From the NCBI GenBank assembly GCA_012515725.1, contig JAAYXU010000110.1, forward strand, positions 1 through 12,156: DNA of 12,156 bases, in the 5' to 3' direction. This DNA is from Clostridiales bacterium (GTDB lineage Bacteria; Bacillota; Clostridia; Christensenellales; UMGS416). A model generated the notes under the pieces. It had not been told where the DNA came from. It worked only from the letters and a program-made list of their open reading frames with translations, and did no database searches. Positions 6,389 to 12,156 of this stretch are shown here, in pieces. The first letter of the stretch is position 1. Every line of letters starts with the position of its first letter. The translations under genes and the position numbers were made by a program.

Positions 6389-7201
6389 ATGACGGTCTAC
6401 ATCGAGCGGATACTGCTGGTTAACCTGCTGGCAAGCGGTTCGCTTTTATGGATCACCGCCCGGCTCTGGGGACGTGCTGTAGCCTGGGGCCGCCTGGCCG
6501 CCGCGTCTGCGGCTGCCGCACTCTGGGCCGCAGCGTCCACGCTGCCCGCGCTGACGGCGCTGCGATCTGTCTGGGCATGGGGAGCGGGTATCGCCGCAAT
6601 CACACTCTTGTGCTACCTGCCCGGCGGCGTCAGGGATTTCCTGCGGCTGTGGGTCACGCTCTGGGGCGCGACGCTGCTGGCGGGGGGCGCGGCTCTGGCT
6701 GTGGATTCCCTGCTGGGCGCTCCCTACGCCTATGCCTGCGCGCCGTTGGGGCTGACGGCGGCGGCCCTTACGGCGCGGTTCGCGCTGCCGGGCTGGCGCG
6801 GAGGCGTCAGGAGTTTCAGGGTAACCATCAGCCGGCCTGGCGGACCGGGTTTCCCAGCGCTCATCGACTCGGGAAACTGCCTTACTGAGCCGCTTTCGGG
6901 GCTGCCGGTCATCGTGGCAAGTCCGGACGCGGGCCGGGAGTTGCTGGGAATGCCGCTGGACACGCTCTGCGAGGGCGTGCGGTGGATTCCATGCAGGACA
7001 GCGTCAGGAGGAGGGGCTTTGCCCGCGCTTCCGGTTACTGACATACACGTCGAGAGGGAAAGCATAAAGGAGCCGTGCGGGACAGTCTATGTCGCGGTTA
7101 CGGCGGCCGCGTTACCCGGAGGCGTGTCGGCGCTTGTTCCGCCGCTGCCTCATCTTTTACAGAACGGGAGAAAGCAATGGAATCGCTTCGCGTCAAAATG
7201 A
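6389..7201 (+). CDS. spoIIGA: Sporulation sigma-E factor processing peptidase SpoIIGA
   Basis: SpoIIGA is the membrane-embedded aspartic protease that removes the pro-sequence of sigma-E in the mother cell after a signal (SpoIIR) from the forespore. The 270-residue product has an N-terminal half with about five hydrophobic segments (residues 1-135), rich in Ala and Leu, and a C-terminal protease domain starting near RSFRVTI. The active-site motif is ALIDSGNCLTEPLSGLPVIV, with catalytic Asp160; B. subtilis has DTGN. It is shorter than the B. subtilis protein (about 309 residues). ATG 6389 (MTVYIERILLVN) is chosen because GGAG (6378-6381) lies 7 bases upstream and the family begins in this way; an in-frame GTG at 6353 would add 12 non-family residues. 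The 3' end overlaps the sigE start by 25 bases, so protease and substrate are made together. Confidence 0.95.
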   Translation: MTVYIERILLVNLLASGSLLWITARLWGRAVAWGRLAAASAAAALWAAASTLPALTALRSVWAWGAGIAAITLLCYLPGGVRDFLRLWVTLWGATLLAGGAALAVDSLLGAPYAYACAPLGLTAAALTARFALPGWRGGVRSFRVTISRPGGPGFPALIDSGNCLTEPLSGLPVIVASPDAGRELLGMPLDTLCEGVRWIPCRTASGGGALPALPVTDIHVERESIKEPCGTVYVAVTAAALPGGVSALVPPLPHLLQNGRKQWNRFASK

Positions 7202-7899
7202 AAGTCAATTACAAACGCCTCATGGACTGGCTGAGCGTTCACCTGGGTCCGTTGCTTGGGTACATCGGTGGTAGCGATATACTTCCCGCTCCGCTCACCG
7301 GCCCCGAGGAGGACCGGGCGCTCATGCAACTCAAGAACGGGGATCCTCGGGGGCGCATGAAGCTCATCGAGCACAATCTGCGCCTGGTCGTCTATATCGC
7401 GCGCAAGTTCGATAATACCGGGGTGGGACTTGAGGATCTCATATCGATCGGAGCGATCGGCCTAATAAAGGCAATCAATACATTCAACACCGAGCGGAAA
7501 ATCAAGCTAGCCACCTACGCGTCGCGCTGCATCGAAAACGAGATACTGATGCACCTGCGCCGCACTGTCAAGATGAAGGCCGAGGTTTCCTTCGACGAGC
7601 CGCTTAATATCGACTGGGATGGAAACAGGCTGATGCTTTCGGACATACTGGGTACCGAGTCCGACATGGTGTACCAGTGCATCGAGAACGAGGTGGAGAA
7701 AGAACTGCTGCGCGGCGCGATGGATAAGCTCGACGACCGCGAGAAAAAGATCGTACGCATGAGATTCGGGCTGGGAGGCACCAGGGAGAGAACGCAGAAG
7801 GAAGTGGCCGACATACTGGGCATATCGCAGTCCTATATTTCCCGTCTGGAAAAAAGAATCATCCGGCAGCTCAAGGTTGAGATGAGCAAAATGGCCTGA
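7177..7899 (+). CDS. sigE: RNA polymerase sporulation sigma factor SigE (pro-sigma-E)
   Basis: SigE directs early mother-cell transcription. The 240-residue sigma-70 family product has region 2 (about 65-135: NLRLVVYIARKFDNTG, DLISIGAIGLIKAINTFN, KIKLATYASRCIENEIL), the SFDEPLNIDWDGN block typical of SigE, and a region 4 helix-turn-helix (about 206-226: KEVADILGISQSYISRLEKR). ATG 7177 has GGGAG (7166-7170) 6 bases upstream. It gives a 28-residue basic, amphipathic pro-sequence before YIGGSDILPAPL, matching the 27 residues cleaved in B. subtilis. The in-frame ATG at 7198, which overlaps the spoIIGA stop as ATGA, would leave only 21 residues. Cleavage is expected just before Tyr29. Odd: the conserved region before the cleavage site is HLGPLLG rather than an acidic DEVY-type sequence. 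No terminator separates it from sigG. Confidence 0.97.
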   Translation: MESLRVKMKVNYKRLMDWLSVHLGPLLGYIGGSDILPAPLTGPEEDRALMQLKNGDPRGRMKLIEHNLRLVVYIARKFDNTGVGLEDLISIGAIGLIKAINTFNTERKIKLATYASRCIENEILMHLRRTVKMKAEVSFDEPLNIDWDGNRLMLSDILGTESDMVYQCIENEVEKELLRGAMDKLDDREKKIVRMRFGLGGTRERTQKEVADILGISQSYISRLEKRIIRQLKVEMSKMA

Positions 7900-7919
7900 T
7901 GGCGAACACCCTTTCGCTC

Positions 7920-7948
7920 GTATAAAAGAGAACCGCCCCGGTAAAGCT
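7920..7948 (+). promoter_or_regulatory. Sigma-F-type promoter for sigG
   Basis: In the 82-base gap between sigE and sigG, GTATA (7920-7924) is followed after exactly 15 bases by GGTAAAGCT (7940-7948). The known sigma-F consensus is GYATA or GTATA, a spacer of about 15, and GGNNANANT. The -35 and spacing match, and four of the five fixed -10 bases match. In B. subtilis sigG is first transcribed by sigma-F in the forespore, so element and location agree. The start point would fall near 7955. Confidence 0.62.
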
Positions 7949-7975
7949 ACCCTTGAGCAAATTGAGCGCAAGGGT
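7949..7975 (+). promoter_or_regulatory. sigG leader hairpin occluding the ribosome binding site
   Basis: ACCCTTG (7949-7955) and CAAGGGT (7969-7975) form a perfect 7-bp stem with a 13-base loop. The right arm contains most of the sigG Shine-Dalgarno AGGGTGA (7971-7977), so folding would hide it. There is no U tract, so it is not a terminator. A conserved leader hairpin that lowers sigG translation is known in B. subtilis. Here the left arm lies just at or before the start site predicted from the sigma-F-like promoter, so only read-through mRNA from the spoIIG operon would carry the whole hairpin. That last point is inference. Confidence 0.6.
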
Positions 7976-7981
7976 GAGCAA

Positions 7982-8755
7982 ATGCAGGAGAATAAGGTGG
8001 AGCTTTGCGGGGTGGACACATCAAAGCTTCCGGTGCTGACTCATCGGGAAATGCGGGAAATGATCCCGCTGGTGCAGGCAGGGGACCGGGCGCTGCGCGA
8101 GCAATTTATACGAAGCAACCTGAGACTGGTGCTCAGCGTTATCAAGCGCTTCAGCAACCGTGGCGAGTACGCGGACGACCTGTTTCAGGTGGGCTGCATC
8201 GGCCTCATCAAAGCCATCGACCACTTCGACCTAAAGCACAATGTCAGGTTTTCCACATACGCCGTGCCGATGATCATAGGCGAAATACGCCGCTATTTGC
8301 GGGACAATAACGCGATTCGGGTCAGCCGTTCGCTGCGCGACACCGCTTATCGGGCTATGAAGGCGCGGGACGCGCTCGTGGATCGCACCGGCCAGGAGCC
8401 CACGCTAGCCGCCGTAGCCGAGGAAATGGGCATTCCTCGCGAGGAAGTGGTATTCGCGCTGGACGCCATACAGGATCCGGTTTCGCTTTTTGAGCCCGTG
8501 TATAACGACGGGGGCGACGCGATCTATGTAATGGATCAGGTGCGTGACGAGCGCAGCAACGACGACAGCTGGATGAAGATGCTCTCGATCAAGGAGGCCA
8601 TGCAGCGCCTCGGCGAACGCGAGAAGAAGATCGTATATATGCGTTTCTTTCAGGGGAGGACACAGATGGAGGTAGCCGATGAGATCGGTATCTCCCAGGC
8701 CCAGGTGTCGCGCCTCGAAAAAGCCGCACTCAAACAGATGAAAAAGAGCATGTAG
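7982..8755 (+). CDS. sigG: RNA polymerase sporulation sigma factor SigG
   Basis: SigG controls late forespore genes, such as those for spore DNA protection and germination. The 257-residue product aligns end to end with known SigG. The N-terminus NKVELCGVDTSKLPVL is the SigG hallmark (about residues 4-19), followed by region 2 (NLRLVLSVIKRF, DDLFQVGCIGLIKAIDHFD, STYAVPMIIGEIRRYLRD), a region 3 with FALDAIQDPVSLFEPVYND, and region 4 with TQMEVADEIGISQAQVSRLEK. The ATG at 7982 is fixed by alignment of the first 20 residues. Its Shine-Dalgarno AGGGTGA ends only 4 bases upstream and is part of a hairpin, so initiation is probably weak. A 9-base direct repeat, TGAGCAAAT (7954-7962 and 7975-7983), spans the start codon region. 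Expression is likely from the sigma-F-like promoter at 7920-7948, plus read-through from sigE. Confidence 0.98.
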   Translation: MQENKVELCGVDTSKLPVLTHREMREMIPLVQAGDRALREQFIRSNLRLVLSVIKRFSNRGEYADDLFQVGCIGLIKAIDHFDLKHNVRFSTYAVPMIIGEIRRYLRDNNAIRVSRSLRDTAYRAMKARDALVDRTGQEPTLAAVAEEMGIPREEVVFALDAIQDPVSLFEPVYNDGGDAIYVMDQVRDERSNDDSWMKMLSIKEAMQRLGEREKKIVYMRFFQGRTQMEVADEIGISQAQVSRLEKAALKQMKKSM

Positions 8756-8790
8756 CGAGTCGCTTATGCTCACGATCAGCCACTATCCTA

Positions 8791-8821
8791 TTCATTATTT
8801 AATACCCCGCGGACATACAAT
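8791..8821 (+). promoter_or_regulatory. Possible promoter before the ylmC-like gene (sigma-G- or sigma-A-like)
   Basis: The 136 bases between sigG and the next gene are partly AT-rich. CATACAA (8814-8820) differs by one base from the sigma-G -10 consensus CATACTA and lies 17 bases after TTCATT (8791-8796), a partial match to the sigma-G -35. The same bases give TACAAT (8816-8821), 5 of 6 for a sigma-A -10, but without a good -35. Either reading is weak. Confidence 0.28.
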
Positions 8822-8891
8822 GGTATGGGAAGCCGAGCTTCGCGCGGCTGCACGGTCGCACTACCAGAAACGTGGAAGCGGGGGAGTGGGG

Positions 8892-9155
8892 ATGGCGCGT
8901 TCATCGGATATACGACAGAAGGAAGTCATCAATGTGCTCGATGGCCGGCGCATGGGCAATATCATCGATATGGAGCTTACGACCGATGGCCGCATCGATA
9001 CAATCACCGTTCCGGGGCCTATGCGTATATTCGATCTGTTCCGCTCGAACCGCAGTGGCATCGTCATACCGTGGGACCGGGTTCGGATGATCGGCGAGGA
9101 TGTGATACTGGTCGAGCTGGATCCGCAGTTCCTGCGCAGGTATGAGAGGGTATGA
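8892..9155 (+). CDS. YlmC/YmxH family PRC-barrel sporulation-associated protein
   Basis: The 87-residue protein belongs to the PRC-barrel-like YlmC/YmxH family, small proteins conserved in endospore formers and often encoded just after sigG. Their molecular role is not settled. Visible family features are SSDIRQKEVINVLDGRRMGN, then IDMELTTDGRIDTITVPG and a closing strand IPWDRVRMIGEDVILVEL. There is no signal peptide or membrane segment, so it is cytoplasmic. ATG 8892 is chosen because GGGGAG (8881-8886) lies 5 bases upstream and the family starts here. In-frame ATGs at 8766 and 8820 would add residues unlike the family and have no RBS. It has a 136-base gap from sigG and no gene partner downstream in the same theme, so it marks the end of the sporulation cluster. 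Confidence 0.88.
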   Translation: MARSSDIRQKEVINVLDGRRMGNIIDMELTTDGRIDTITVPGPMRIFDLFRSNRSGIVIPWDRVRMIGEDVILVELDPQFLRRYERV

Positions 9156-9210
9156 CAGTCTGAGCCATATAGCGGGGAAAGGGCAGCGTGTGAGTCCGCC
9201 GCCCTGGCGG

Positions 9211-9241
9211 TTAATGCGAAATCATCCGGCGCTTAATTTTT
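9211..9241 (+). terminator. Possible terminator after the ylmC-like gene
   Basis: TTAATGCG (9211-9218) can pair with CGCTTAA (9230-9236), leaving one bulged T and an 11-base loop, and is followed by TTTTT (9237-9241). The stem is modest. A tight GC palindrome, CCGCC-CT-GGCGG (9199-9210), stands directly upstream and may add to the structure. The place is right: after the ylmC-like stop and before a new promoter. Confidence 0.4.
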
Positions 9242-9279
9242 CATCGTAGTGTCAAAGGTGGCAGTTCATTTTTTTAGTT

Positions 9280-9306
9280 ACGGGATTACTCATTACCAAG
9301 TCCCGT
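9280..9306 (+). repeat. Inverted repeat overlapping the galK -35 region, possible operator
   Basis: ACGGGA (9280-9285) and TCCCGT (9301-9306) are a perfect 6-base inverted repeat with a 15-base spacer. The right half abuts and shares one base with the -35 hexamer of the galactokinase promoter, a common place for a repressor or activator site. The half-site length is short enough that chance is possible. Confidence 0.3.
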
Positions 9307-9334
9307 TGATTTTACGGCAAAGGCTATGTATAAT
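9306..9334 (+). promoter_or_regulatory. Sigma-A promoter for the galactokinase-amidohydrolase operon
   Basis: TTGATT (9306-9311) is followed after 17 bases by a perfect TATAAT (9329-9334). The start point would be near 9341, leaving a leader of about 25 bases with GGAGGA (9354-9359) before the galK ATG. This is the best vegetative promoter in the window. The rest of the gap 9156-9366 holds a possible terminator and an inverted repeat, and no gene that I can support. Confidence 0.75.
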
Positions 9335-9366
9335 GAAAACCAACAGTTACATCGGAGGAAAAGCCC

Positions 9367-10632
9367 ATGGATTACGCGCACCGGAGCGGGAGCGCTCAGG
9401 CGGCGGAACAGTTTGCGCGTCTGTATGGCGCGGCGGCCATGACCGCGCCGCAGCGATACCGGGCCATGATAGAAGCCTTTGCCAGTTATTATGGAGAAGC
9501 GCCTTTTCGGATATTCAGTGCGCCGGGACGGATTGAGATCGGCGGCAATCACACCGATCACAACGCGGGCCGTGTGCTGGCGGCGGCTGTCAGTCTGGAC
9601 ACGGCCGCCTGTTGCCGCGCGAACGGCACGCAGACGGTCCGGTTAAGGTCCGAGGGCTATCCAGATGAGTTCATCGTCGATCTGACCAACCTAGCGCCCG
9701 ATCCGGCCGAGAGGGAAACCACCTCGGCGCTCATCCGGGGCGTGGCGGCAGGTATCGCGAAGTCGGGGCGTCCAATTGGCGGATTCGACGCTTATGTGAC
9801 GAGCACCGTGCTCAAGGGCTCGGGCTTAAGCTCCTCGGCGGCCTTTGAGGTGCTGATAGCGGCGATACTGGACGGGCTATTCGGGGACGGAGCGATGGAC
9901 CCGGTGGAACGGGCGCGTATAGCCCAGCGCGCGGAGAACGAATTCTTTGGCAAGCCCTGCGGGCTCATGGATCAGTCGGCAAGCTCGGTGGGCGGCCTTG
10001 TGACGATCGACTTCGCCGATCCTGCGCGCGCGGATGTGAGAAGGGTTTCCTTCGACTTCGCGTCCACAGGGTATCAGCCTGTGGTCGTGGATACCGGAGG
10101 CGACCATGCCGAGCTTACCCGGGAGTACGCCTCGATCCGCTCGGAAATGGAGCAGGTGGCGGCGCAGTTCGGCGCACGGGTGCTCCGGCATGTGGACGAG
10201 CAGGAGTTTTTCCGCCGTCTTCCCGAGGTCGCGCGGCGGACTTCCCACAGGGCGGTACTGCGTGCGCTTCATTTCTTCTCGGACAATAAGAGGGTGGCCG
10301 ACCAGGCCGCGGCACTTACAGCCGGGGATATCGAGGCGTTTCTCGGGCTCGTGATCGCATCGGGGGAGAGCTCGTGGAAATTGCTTCAGAACTGTTATGT
10401 TGGAGGTGAAACGAGTCAGGGCATACCGCTGGCGCTGGCTGTAAGCGAAAGAATACTCCGGGGACGGGGAGCGTGGCGGGTGCACGGCGGCGGATTTGCG
10501 GGCACAATACTGGCCTTTGTCCCCAGCCAGTCGCTGGATGAATACCTGTCCGCCATGGACGATCTCTTCAGCCCGGGCGCAGCAATCGCGCTGTCCATTC
10601 GCGGCTGCGGGGCGACGGAAGTACGACTGTAA
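9367..10632 (+). CDS. galK: Galactokinase (GHMP kinase family)
   Basis: Galactokinase phosphorylates alpha-D-galactose at C1 with ATP, the entry step of the Leloir pathway, in the cytoplasm. The 421-residue product is slightly longer than the usual 380-390. It carries the galactokinase signature in the clostridial variant GRIEIGGNHTDHNAG (residues 54-68; GRVNLIGEHTDYN in most bacteria), the GHMP ATP loop GSGLSSSAAF (151-160), catalytic-Asp block LMDQSAS (Asp202) and the C-terminal motif HGGGFAGTI (373-381). About 45 extra residues precede the signature, as in other clostridial members. GGAGGA lies 7 bases before the ATG. The gene starts a two-gene operon with the amidohydrolase (13-base gap). 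No galT, galE or transporter is in the window. The variant signature leaves some chance that a related sugar is the true substrate, but the family call is strong. Confidence 0.92.
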   Translation: MDYAHRSGSAQAAEQFARLYGAAAMTAPQRYRAMIEAFASYYGEAPFRIFSAPGRIEIGGNHTDHNAGRVLAAAVSLDTAACCRANGTQTVRLRSEGYPDEFIVDLTNLAPDPAERETTSALIRGVAAGIAKSGRPIGGFDAYVTSTVLKGSGLSSSAAFEVLIAAILDGLFGDGAMDPVERARIAQRAENEFFGKPCGLMDQSASSVGGLVTIDFADPARADVRRVSFDFASTGYQPVVVDTGGDHAELTREYASIRSEMEQVAAQFGARVLRHVDEQEFFRRLPEVARRTSHRAVLRALHFFSDNKRVADQAAALTAGDIEAFLGLVIASGESSWKLLQNCYVGGETSQGIPLALAVSERILRGRGAWRVHGGGFAGTILAFVPSQSLDEYLSAMDDLFSPGAAIALSIRGCGATEVRL

Positions 10633-10645
10633 AAGGAGGATCATC

Positions 10646-11800
10646 ATGCTGCTCATACGGGGAGGCCGGGTTCTGACCATGGCCGGTACTGACTACGATG
10701 TGGCCGATGTGCTTATCAACGAGGGCAAGATACAGGCGGTCGGAACGAATCTCACCGCGCCTGACGCAGAGGTGTACGACGCCTCCGGAAAGGTCGTCAC
10801 GCCGGGCTTAGTGGATGCGCACTGCCATATCGGCATGGAGGAGGACGGACTGGGATTCGAGGGAGACGACGTAAACGAGATAACCAATCCGCTTACGCCC
10901 GCGATGCGGGCCATAGATGCCGTGAATCCCGAGGATCCGAGCTTTCGGGAGGCGCGGGAGGCAGGTATTACGTCGGTCTGCACGGGTCCGGGCAGCGCCA
11001 ACGTGGTAGGAGGCCAGTTCGCAGCCCTGAAAACTATGGGCATCCGCATAGACGATATGATCATCCGAGAGCCGCTTGCCGTGAAGGTGGCATTCGGAGA
11101 GAATCCGAAGCGATGCTACAGCCGTGAGAAGAAGACACCGTCCACGCGCATGGCTACCGCGGCGATACTGCGCGAAGCGCTGGTGTCAGCGCGGGAGTAC
11201 CAGCGCAAGATGGACATGAGCGACATCAACGGCGACGCGGGCAAGCAGCCCGACCGCGATCTGGGCAAGGAAGTGCTGGCCGACGTGCTTGAAGGCAAGC
11301 TTTTCCTCAAGGCGCACTGCCATAGGGCAGACGACATACTCACCGTCATACGGATCGCGCGGGAGTTCGGAGTGCGCTATACGCTGGATCACTGCACGGA
11401 GGGCTACCGGATCGTTGATATTCTCAAGCAGGAAAACGCGCATGTGATACTGGGGCCGCTTCTCTCCTCCCGGTCTAAGATCGAGCTAAACAAAATGACA
11501 TTCAAAGCTCCTTCCGTTTTCGCGAAGGCGGGAATGAAGTTCGCGATGATGACCGACCATCCGGTTATACCGATACAGTACCTTCCGGTCTGCGCGGCGC
11601 TTGCAGTTCGCGAGGGCCTCGATGAGACCGAAGCGCTCAAATCCATCACAATCTACTCGGCTGAGATTACCGGTATCGACGACCGTGTGGGAAGTCTGGA
11701 GCCAGGCAAGGACGCGGACGTCGTCGTCTGGAGCGGCGCTCCGCTCGATTATAGAACGAAAACTGAGGCCGTATTCATAGACGGAGTGCAGGTTTTCTGA
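10646..11800 (+). CDS. Metal-dependent amidohydrolase, imidazolonepropionase-like, substrate unknown
   Basis: The 384-residue protein is an amidohydrolase-superfamily enzyme with the composite arrangement of imidazolonepropionase-like hydrolases: a small N-terminal beta-sandwich part (LLIRGGRVLTMAG, DVLINEGKIQAVG), the TIM barrel, and a C-terminal return to the sandwich (SLEPGKDADVVVW). Metal-site residues seen are His59 and His61 in TPGLVDAHCHIG, His224/His226 in KAHCHRADD, His249 in TLDHCTEG and Asp304 in MTDHPVIP. No signal peptide is present, so it is cytoplasmic. The family hydrolyses C-N or similar bonds in small cyclic or amide substrates; some relatives act on peptides. I cannot name the substrate. 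AAAAGGAGGA (10631-10640) is a near-perfect RBS 6 bases before ATG 10646, and it overlaps the galK stop, so the two genes are cotranscribed. An in-frame upstream ATG at 10496 lies inside galK and is not used. A terminator follows. Confidence 0.85.
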   Translation: MLLIRGGRVLTMAGTDYDVADVLINEGKIQAVGTNLTAPDAEVYDASGKVVTPGLVDAHCHIGMEEDGLGFEGDDVNEITNPLTPAMRAIDAVNPEDPSFREAREAGITSVCTGPGSANVVGGQFAALKTMGIRIDDMIIREPLAVKVAFGENPKRCYSREKKTPSTRMATAAILREALVSAREYQRKMDMSDINGDAGKQPDRDLGKEVLADVLEGKLFLKAHCHRADDILTVIRIAREFGVRYTLDHCTEGYRIVDILKQENAHVILGPLLSSRSKIELNKMTFKAPSVFAKAGMKFAMMTDHPVIPIQYLPVCAALAVREGLDETEALKSITIYSAEITGIDDRVGSLEPGKDADVVVWSGAPLDYRTKTEAVFIDGVQVF

Positions 11801-11826
11801 CGCCGGACGCCAAGGAAGTGGCAATT

Positions 11827-11867
11827 AATGCAGCTTGATGGAATGAATCTTAGAAAGCTGCATTTTT
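11827..11867 (+). terminator. Rho-independent terminator of the galK-amidohydrolase operon
   Basis: AATGCAGCTT (11827-11836) and AAGCTGCATT (11855-11864) form a perfect 10-bp stem with an 18-base loop. The stem runs into TTTTT (11863-11867). It stands 26 bases after the amidohydrolase stop. The stem is less GC-rich than the ftsZ terminator and the loop is long, but the U tract is better. Confidence 0.65.
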
Positions 11868-11937
11868 ACATACCGTGGAATGGTGCAAGATAGCGGAGAA
11901 AACCGGCGCAGTCCCCGAGGCGAACTAAGGAAAGCGG

Positions 11938-12156
11938 ATGAATGAGGAGCCTATGAACCCCAAAACCTATGAGTTCAGCGCCATCATACGGAAAGTCCCC
12001 GACATGGACGGCGCGTATGTTGAAATTCCGTTTGACGTAAGGGCGGAGTTTGGAAGGGAACGCGTCCTTGTTCACGCCACGTTTGACGGAGAGCCGTACG
12101 ACGGGCAGGTCGTAAAAATGGGTACGCCATGCCACATCATCGGTCTGCGCAAGGAA
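11938..12156 (+). CDS. DUF1905 family protein, 3' end outside the window
   Basis: The open frame gives 73 residues and runs off the window end without a stop. The pattern YEFSAIIRKVPDMDGAYVEI, PFDVRAEFGRERVLVHATFD, GEPYDGQVVKMGTP and CHIIGLRKE fits the DUF1905 domain, a small beta-barrel-like fold of unknown function; some family members carry a further C-terminal domain. ATG 11938 is preferred because AAGGA (11927-11931) lies 6 bases upstream. The ATG at 11953 in the same frame starts closer to the family's usual N-terminus, but its purine stretch GAGGAG is only 3 bases away, so either is possible. The gene follows the operon terminator, so it should have its own promoter in 11868-11930, where I see no convincing one. 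The DNA strand is certain from the clear domain match. Confidence 0.85.
   Translation, partial: MNEEPMNPKTYEFSAIIRKVPDMDGAYVEIPFDVRAEFGRERVLVHATFDGEPYDGQVVKMGTPCHIIGLRKE

Noticed and set aside
7075..7176. An upstream in-frame extension of sigE
   Set aside because: It lies within spoIIGA, and the 28-residue pro-sequence from ATG 7177 already matches known pro-SigE length.
7954..7983. 9-base direct repeat TGAGCAAAT around the sigG start as a separate control element
   Set aside because: It overlaps the hairpin loop and start codon and has no known meaning; a chance or local duplication origin is as likely.
8831..8850. Hairpin AGCCG...CGGCT before the ylmC-like gene as a terminator
   Set aside because: The stem is short with a mismatch and no U tract follows.
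10496..10645. An N-terminal extension of the amidohydrolase
   Set aside because: It lies inside galK in another frame and encodes no recognisable sequence; a near-perfect RBS marks the ATG at 10646.
11865..11893. A promoter for the DUF1905 gene: TTTACA at 11865-11870
   Set aside because: TTTACA is a good -35, but it overlaps the terminator U tract and no acceptable -10 lies 16-18 bases downstream (CAAGAT at 15 is poor).

Overview
The window is a GC-rich stretch of a spore-forming Firmicute. Every gene reads left to right. It joins the 3' end of a dcw (division and cell wall) cluster to the spoIIG-sigG sporulation locus. The gene order murA - ftsQ/divIB - two DUF881 genes - sbp - ftsA - ftsZ - spoIIGA - sigE - sigG - ylmC is the classic Bacillus/Clostridium order. 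The high GC content, murA inside the dcw cluster and a galactokinase carrying the GGNHTDH variant motif suggest an uncultured or little-studied member of class Clostridia. I cannot place it more precisely from the sequence alone.

Layout. Positions 1-3625 are a tightly packed cell-envelope operon: the 3' three quarters of murA, ftsQ preceded by an in-frame Arg-rich mini-ORF, two DUF881 genes overlapping by ATGA, and the small basic protein gene. A candidate extended -10 promoter near 3660 precedes ftsA and ftsZ, which end at a strong GC hairpin terminator (6227-6258). An AT-rich gap (6259-6388) probably holds the sporulation-induced spoIIG promoter. It is followed by spoIIGA overlapping sigE, then sigG, which has its own sigma-F-like promoter and a leader hairpin over the ribosome binding site, and then a YlmC/YmxH-family gene. 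From 9156 the theme changes to metabolism: a good sigma-A promoter drives galactokinase and an amidohydrolase, closed by a terminator near 11827-11867. The window ends inside a DUF1905 gene. No gap without a gene exceeds 300 bases; the longest is 9156-9366.

How the genes work together. MurA makes the committed peptidoglycan precursor. FtsQ, FtsA and FtsZ build the septum, and the DUF881/Sbp membrane proteins are their usual companions. At sporulation, FtsZ and FtsA are used for the asymmetric septum. SpoIIGA then cleaves pro-SigE in the mother cell, and SigG takes over in the forespore.

Most notable signals: (1) a TGA stop that splits the basic cytoplasmic tail from the rest of FtsQ without changing frame; (2) a sigG leader whose RBS is sequestered by a 7-bp hairpin, placed so that a transcript from the sigma-F-like promoter would largely lack the left arm; (3) an FtsA with an eroded phosphate-2 motif. 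I see no mobile elements, CRISPR arrays, tRNA or rRNA genes, and no wholly new multi-gene system.
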